A stretch of DNA of 7,979 bases from assembly GCA_904394195.1 (NCBI GenBank), contig CAJFNH010000053.1:1-7979 (forward strand), written 5' to 3'. Positions within the stretch are counted from its first letter, which is position 1. Each line of letters starts with the position of its first letter. Below are positions 6,241 to 7,979 of this stretch, one piece after another. Under the pieces are notes generated by a model. It saw only the letters and a list, made by a program, of their open reading frames with translations. It did no database searches and was not told the origin of the DNA. The DNA comes from Candidatus Gallimonas caecicola (lineage in GTDB: Bacteria; Bacillota; Clostridia; Christensenellales; Borkfalkiaceae). The position numbers and the translations under genes are program-made.

Positions 6241-7296
6241 ATGGATGAACTTGGACTGCGGCATATCCTTGCCGCGAGCGGTGCGGACGCGCTCTTTCTC
6301 GAGCAGGATTTCCTGCGCCGCTATGTGACGGGTTTTTATTCGACGGACGGCTACGTCGTGGCGGACGGGAAGGGGTGTTCCTTCTTTGCCGACCCGCGTT
6401 ACTTTGAAGCGGCAAGCGCACAGCTCGCGGGCAGTTTTGTCCGGGTGGAGCCCGGCGCGTTCGAGGCGGCCGTTGCCCGCGTGCAGGGGCACAAGACCCT
6501 GGGCGTGCCCTTCCCCTTCATCAGTCGCGCTGCGTGCGCAAGGCTGGAGGAGCGCGGCTTTGCGCTCACCGACTGTATGCCCGCCCTCAAGGAGGCGATG
6601 AAGGTAAAGTCGGCGGACGAGATCGCAAAGATCGCGCGCGCCTGCGAAATTGCGGAAGATGGCCTGAACGCCACCTTCCCGCGCCTGAAAGAGGGGATGA
6701 CGGAGCGCGAAGTTGCTGCCGTGCTCGAATATGAGATGCGCATGCGGGGCGCGGACGGCACGTCGTTCGAGACCATCGTTGCCTTCGGAGCCGGCTCCAG
6801 CGTGCCCCATCACGAGACGGGGGACACAAAACTCAAGTTCGGCGACGTCGTGCTCATCGACTACGGCTGCAAGGTGGAAGGGTACTGCTCCGATTGCACG
6901 CGCACCTTCCTCTTCGGCGACGACGGGCGGCATGAGGATTTCAAAACGCACTATGCGCTCGTCCTCAAGGCGCACGAGCAGGTCAAAGCGGAGCTCGTCT
7001 CCGGCATGACGGGGCGTCAGGCGGACGAGATCGCCCGCGGCATATTCCGTGAGGCGGGCCTGGACAAGTTTTTCACCCATTCGCTGGGACACGGCATCGG
7101 GCTGCAGATCCACGAATATCCTGCGCTCTCCCCGCGCGGCGAGGAGGTGCTCACGGACGGCATGGTGTTCTCCGACGAGCCCGGTCTGTACTTTGAAGGC
7201 AGATACGGCATCCGCATCGAGGACAGCGTGTATCTCAAGGACGGGAAGGCGGTTTCCTTCATGCGCAAGCTCCCCCGCGACCTCATCATTTTGTAA
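6241..7296 (+). CDS. Xaa-Pro peptidase (M24B family aminopeptidase P / prolidase type)
   Basis: The enzyme should release the N-terminal residue from peptides with proline second, or split Xaa-Pro dipeptides, in the cytoplasm. From the ATG at 6241 it has 351 residues, normal for the short Bacillota form. The N-terminal creatinase-like domain opens MDELGLRHILAASGADALFL and continues RYVTGF. The C-terminal pita-bread domain has all five metal ligands: D207 (LIDYG), D218 (SDCTRTF), H284 (GHGIGL), E313 (DEPGLY) and E327 (IRIEDS), plus the catalytic H291 (IHEYP). The frame is open upstream to a TTG at 6190, but that extension runs through the promoter. No Shine-Dalgarno site precedes 6241, and the promoter predicts a leaderless message. 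efp follows 31 bases downstream, a common pairing (yqhT-efp in B. subtilis). Confidence 0.95.
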   Translation: MDELGLRHILAASGADALFLEQDFLRRYVTGFYSTDGYVVADGKGCSFFADPRYFEAASAQLAGSFVRVEPGAFEAAVARVQGHKTLGVPFPFISRAACARLEERGFALTDCMPALKEAMKVKSADEIAKIARACEIAEDGLNATFPRLKEGMTEREVAAVLEYEMRMRGADGTSFETIVAFGAGSSVPHHETGDTKLKFGDVVLIDYGCKVEGYCSDCTRTFLFGDDGRHEDFKTHYALVLKAHEQVKAELVSGMTGRQADEIARGIFREAGLDKFFTHSLGHGIGLQIHEYPALSPRGEEVLTDGMVFSDEPGLYFEGRYGIRIEDSVYLKDGKAVSFMRKLPRDLIIL

Positions 7297-7313
7297 ATTA
7301 TTAGTTGAAATAC

Positions 7314-7319
7314 AAGGAG
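7314..7319 (+). promoter_or_regulatory. Ribosome binding site of efp
   Basis: AAGGAG lies eight bases before the ATG at 7328 in the 31-base gap after the peptidase gene. It distinguishes efp, with a classic site, from the SD-less gene upstream. Confidence 0.85.
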
Positions 7320-7327
7320 ACAGATTT

Positions 7328-7891
7328 ATGGCACAGATCATGGCAGGCGATATCCGCAAGGGCACCACGTTTGAGTACAAGAGCGGCGTGTACACGGTCA
7401 CCGAGTTCCAGCACGTCAAGCCCGGCAAGGGTGCGGCGTTCGTCAGATGCACGCTGAAGAACGTCGTGACGGGGCAGGTGCTCTCCGACGAGACCTTCAA
7501 CCCCACGGCAAAGCTGGAGACGGCGCAGGTGGAGACCAAGAAGATGACCTACTCCTACACGGACGGCGAGTTCTACTACTTCATGGACGACGAGTTCAAT
7601 CTGACCCCCCTCAACTATTCGCAGGTCGAGGATGCGCTGCGCTATATCCGTGAGAACGATACGGTCACCGTCAAATTCCTCTACGGCAATGCGTTCAGCG
7701 TCGAGCCCGAGAACTTCGTCGAACTCAAGGTGGTCGAGGCGGAGCCCGGCGTGAGAGGGAACACCGCGACCAACGTGACCAAGGCGGCAAAGGTGGAAAC
7801 GGGCGCGACCTTCCAGGTCCCCATGTTCGTGGAAGAGGGCGACACCATCCGCATCGATACCCGCACGGGCGAGTATATGAGCCGCGTGTAA
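7328..7891 (+). CDS. efp: Elongation factor P
   Basis: EF-P binds between the ribosomal P and E sites and restores peptide bond formation when ribosomes stall on consecutive prolines. The 187-residue length is typical. Three beta-barrel domains are recognisable at about 1-62, 65-126 and 129-187. The tip loop of domain I is KPGKGAAF, with K34 at the position that is lysylated in E. coli or carries 5-aminopentanol in B. subtilis. The modifying enzymes are not in this window, so the modification here is unknown. The C-terminal signature is present from KVETGATFQVPMFVEEGD to TGEYMSRV. The ATG is fixed by AAGGAG at 7314-7319; the frame is open further upstream inside the peptidase gene but that part is not EF-P-like. 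The last base of its TAA is the first base of the dtd ATG. Confidence 0.98.
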   Translation: MAQIMAGDIRKGTTFEYKSGVYTVTEFQHVKPGKGAAFVRCTLKNVVTGQVLSDETFNPTAKLETAQVETKKMTYSYTDGEFYYFMDDEFNLTPLNYSQVEDALRYIRENDTVTVKFLYGNAFSVEPENFVELKVVEAEPGVRGNTATNVTKAAKVETGATFQVPMFVEEGDTIRIDTRTGEYMSRV

Positions 7892-7979
7892 TGAAATTTG
7901 TCGCACAGCGCGTGAGCCGGGCACGGCTCACGGTGAACGATGAGCCCGTATCCGAGATCGGACGCGGGCTTGTCGTCTA
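7891..7979 (+). CDS. dtd: D-aminoacyl-tRNA deacylase, first 29 codons (3' end outside the window)
   Basis: Dtd hydrolyses D-amino acids, and glycine misattached to tRNA-Ala, from tRNAs, a chiral proofreading step of translation. The 29 visible residues begin MKFVAQRVSRARLTVNDEPVSEIGRGLVV, which matches the family start (M-x-x-V-x-QRVSRAxVTVxxxxVxxIGxGLxV). The catalytic SQFTL and GTNPxxP motifs lie past the window end, so activity cannot be judged. The ATG shares one base with the efp stop (TAATG). No good Shine-Dalgarno site is visible in the end of efp, so translation probably relies on termination-reinitiation from efp. In many Bacillota dtd follows relA instead, so its place after efp is of some interest. 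Confidence 0.88.
   Translation, partial: MKFVAQRVSRARLTVNDEPVSEIGRGLVV
7911..7932 (+). repeat. Perfect 9-bp inverted repeat with 4-base loop inside the start of dtd
   Basis: CGTGAGCCG (7911-7919) and CGGCTCACG (7924-7932) are exact reverse complements around the loop GGCA. The element falls in codons 7-14 of dtd. It would form a stable RNA hairpin 20 bases after the start codon. No T-run follows, so it is not a terminator. A regulatory role is speculative; the repeat also encodes the conserved RVSRA segment. Confidence 0.55.

Noticed and set aside
7297..7327. A separate promoter directly before efp
   Set aside because: The gap is AT-rich but no -35/-10 pair with acceptable spacing is visible; it holds the SD site only.
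6178..7539. A 453-codon open frame on the minus strand opposite the peptidase and efp genes
   Set aside because: It lies antisense to two secure genes, its translation matches no family I recognise, and long antisense frames are expected in GC-rich DNA. No promoter or SD site was seen for it.

Overview
The window reads as a chromosomal translation and housekeeping cluster from a GC-rich member of the Bacillota (Firmicutes), most likely class Clostridia. That placement is inferred from the gene order infB-rbfA-nrnA-truB-ribF, the pepP-efp pair, strong AAGGAG-type Shine-Dalgarno sites and a textbook sigma-A promoter. All ten genes lie on the + strand and the window cuts the first and last. No tRNA, rRNA, CRISPR array, insertion sequence or convincing rho-independent terminator was seen. 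No non-coding stretch exceeds about 100 bases.

Region 1 (1-4696) holds the 3' two thirds of infB (initiation factor IF2), then rbfA (30S maturation), nrnA (nanoRNase / pAp phosphatase), truB (tRNA pseudouridine-55 synthase) and ribF (FAD synthetase). After the infB-rbfA gap of 95 bases, which carries a long AT-rich hairpin, the genes are packed with short gaps or overlaps, as expected for a translationally coupled operon.

Region 2 (4686-6175) adds two genes, overlapped in the same way, that are not standard members of this operon: a small membrane-embedded putative zinc peptidase of the DUF3267 type, and an endonuclease IV-like TIM-barrel protein that keeps most but not all zinc ligands. The first of these has clearly lower GC than ribF.

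Region 3 (6206-7979) is a second transcription unit. An extended consensus promoter (TTGACT, 17-base spacer, TGC-TATAAT) is placed so that transcription should begin on, or within a base or two of, the A of the ATG of an Xaa-Pro peptidase gene that has no Shine-Dalgarno site. This predicts a leaderless mRNA. The peptidase is followed by efp (elongation factor P, which relieves polyproline stalls) and, sharing one base with it, the start of dtd (D-aminoacyl-tRNA deacylase), cut by the window end.

Nearly everything here belongs to known families. I did not find a clearly new multi-gene system. The points most worth checking are the predicted leaderless promoter, the hairpin before rbfA, and the two inserted genes with the changed zinc site.
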